Source: a bacterium
GTDB taxonomy: Bacteria > JAHJDO01
DNA length: 5,977 nucleotides
Assembly: GCA_030671985.1 (NCBI GenBank)
Contig: DAOVHI010000090.1
Coordinates: forward strand, 1-5,977
Direction of reading: 5' to 3'
Within the stretch, counting starts at the first letter, position 1, and each line of letters begins with the position of its first letter. The notes beneath the pieces are model-generated. The model made no database searches. It was not told where the DNA came from and saw only the letters and a list, made by a program, of their open reading frames with translations. The position numbers and the translations under genes were made by a program. Of this stretch, positions 5,470 through 5,977 are shown piece after piece.

Positions 5470-5977
5470 ATGTTTACGGGAATAATTCAGGAAATAGGCA
5501 GTATTGTTAGAATAAGAAAGAGTTCTCAGTCTTGCGAGCTATGCATTGCGGCGAAAGGCATAAAGGACTCAAAAATAGGAGATAGTATCGCAGTCAATGG
5601 GGTTTGTTTAACTATCACCAAAATAGAAGAAAGAAATTTCTCAGCGGATGTGGTTAATGAAACTTTGCAGAGAACCAATCTTGGTTTATTGCGAGCGGGA
5701 GACAGGGTTAATATCGAGAGTTCTTTACGTGTAGGAGATCAATTAAGCGGGCATTTTGTTCTGGGACATATTGATAATACGGGAACTATCATATCCTCAG
5801 TTTCTTTGGGCAATGGAATTCTTGAAATAGAAACAAAAGACGAGATTACAAAATATATTGTTGAAAAAGGTTCTGTAGCTGTCGACGGGATAAGCTTAAC
5901 AGTTGCCGAAGTTTCTAATGGAAGTTTCAAGGTTGCGCTCATTCCGCATACTATTAGCTCTACAACATTGCGTAATA
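5470..5977 (+). CDS. ribE: Riboflavin synthase alpha chain, N-terminal part (3' end outside window)
   Basis: Riboflavin synthase converts two 6,7-dimethyl-8-ribityllumazine molecules into riboflavin and a pyrimidine product, the last step of the pathway, acting as a cytosolic trimer. The 169 residues visible are about four fifths of the usual 200-215. The protein has the two tandem lumazine-binding barrels. The first begins with the hallmark MFTGIIQEIG and contains IAVNGVCLT (40-48) and ETLQRTNLG. The second begins near 95 with GHFVLGHID and contains the matching VAVDGISLTV (137-146) and PHTISSTTL. The ATG at 5470 is three bases after the ribD stop. The nearest Shine-Dalgarno-like AGAAGGA (5445-5451) is 18 bases away, too far to be typical, so translation probably depends on coupling to ribD. 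Other rib genes (ribBA, ribH) commonly follow this one in other bacteria but lie outside the window if present. Confidence 0.96.
   Translation, partial: MFTGIIQEIGSIVRIRKSSQSCELCIAAKGIKDSKIGDSIAVNGVCLTITKIEERNFSADVVNETLQRTNLGLLRAGDRVNIESSLRVGDQLSGHFVLGHIDNTGTIISSVSLGNGILEIETKDEITKYIVEKGSVAVDGISLTVAEVSNGSFKVALIPHTISSTTLRN

Noticed and set aside
1-5977. CRISPR arrays, tRNA or rRNA genes, transposase genes, phage attachment sites
   Set aside because: No regularly spaced direct repeats, cloverleaf-like sequences, transposase motifs or integrase context were seen anywhere in the window.

Overview
The window is ordinary bacterial chromosome, AT-rich (roughly 40% GC by eye), with densely packed genes, Shine-Dalgarno sites, sigma70-type promoters and an FMN riboswitch. 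No gene is diagnostic of a phylum. A small palindromic element inside ribD, whose two strands read VGAGLKPAR and RAGFKPAPT, resembles a dispersed repeat I remember from annotated proteins of Deltaproteobacteria, Nitrospirota and several uncultured phyla. That is only a weak hint of origin, and I cannot name the organism.

Layout: (1) 1-1026, plus strand: the C-terminal 341 residues of the mismatch-repair ATPase MutS, cut by the left edge. (2) 1027-1200: a spacer with a probable promoter, then a DJ-1/PfpI-family gene (1201-1710, plus). (3) 1711-4021, minus strand: a three-gene operon read from right to left. It encodes an unrecognised 91-residue protein, a SprT-like zinc metallopeptidase that probably starts at TTG, and a metallo-beta-lactamase/beta-CASP ribonuclease. 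The stop-start junctions overlap, and the last gene meets the DJ-1 gene stop to stop with no spacer. (4) 4022-4344: a divergent regulatory region holding a weak candidate minus-strand promoter, inverted repeats, a strong sigma70 promoter, a full FMN riboswitch and an intrinsic terminator. (5) 4345 to the right edge, plus strand: ribD and the first 169 codons of ribE (riboflavin synthase), the start of a riboflavin operon.

How it works together: the riboflavin operon is almost certainly switched off by FMN through transcription attenuation. The parts can be read directly. The 5' strand of the riboswitch closing helix (4150-4158) is complementary to the 5' arm of the terminator (4300-4308), and the terminator's 3' arm repeats the riboswitch's opening sequence, so a mutually exclusive antiterminator can form. 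The minus-strand operon couples an RNA- or DNA-processing nuclease with a protease of a family linked to DNA-protein crosslinks. A shared role is possible but unproven.

I do not see a clearly new system. The items most worth a second look are the in-frame palindrome in ribD, the small protein/SprT/beta-CASP operon, and the paired regulatory elements between the divergent operons.
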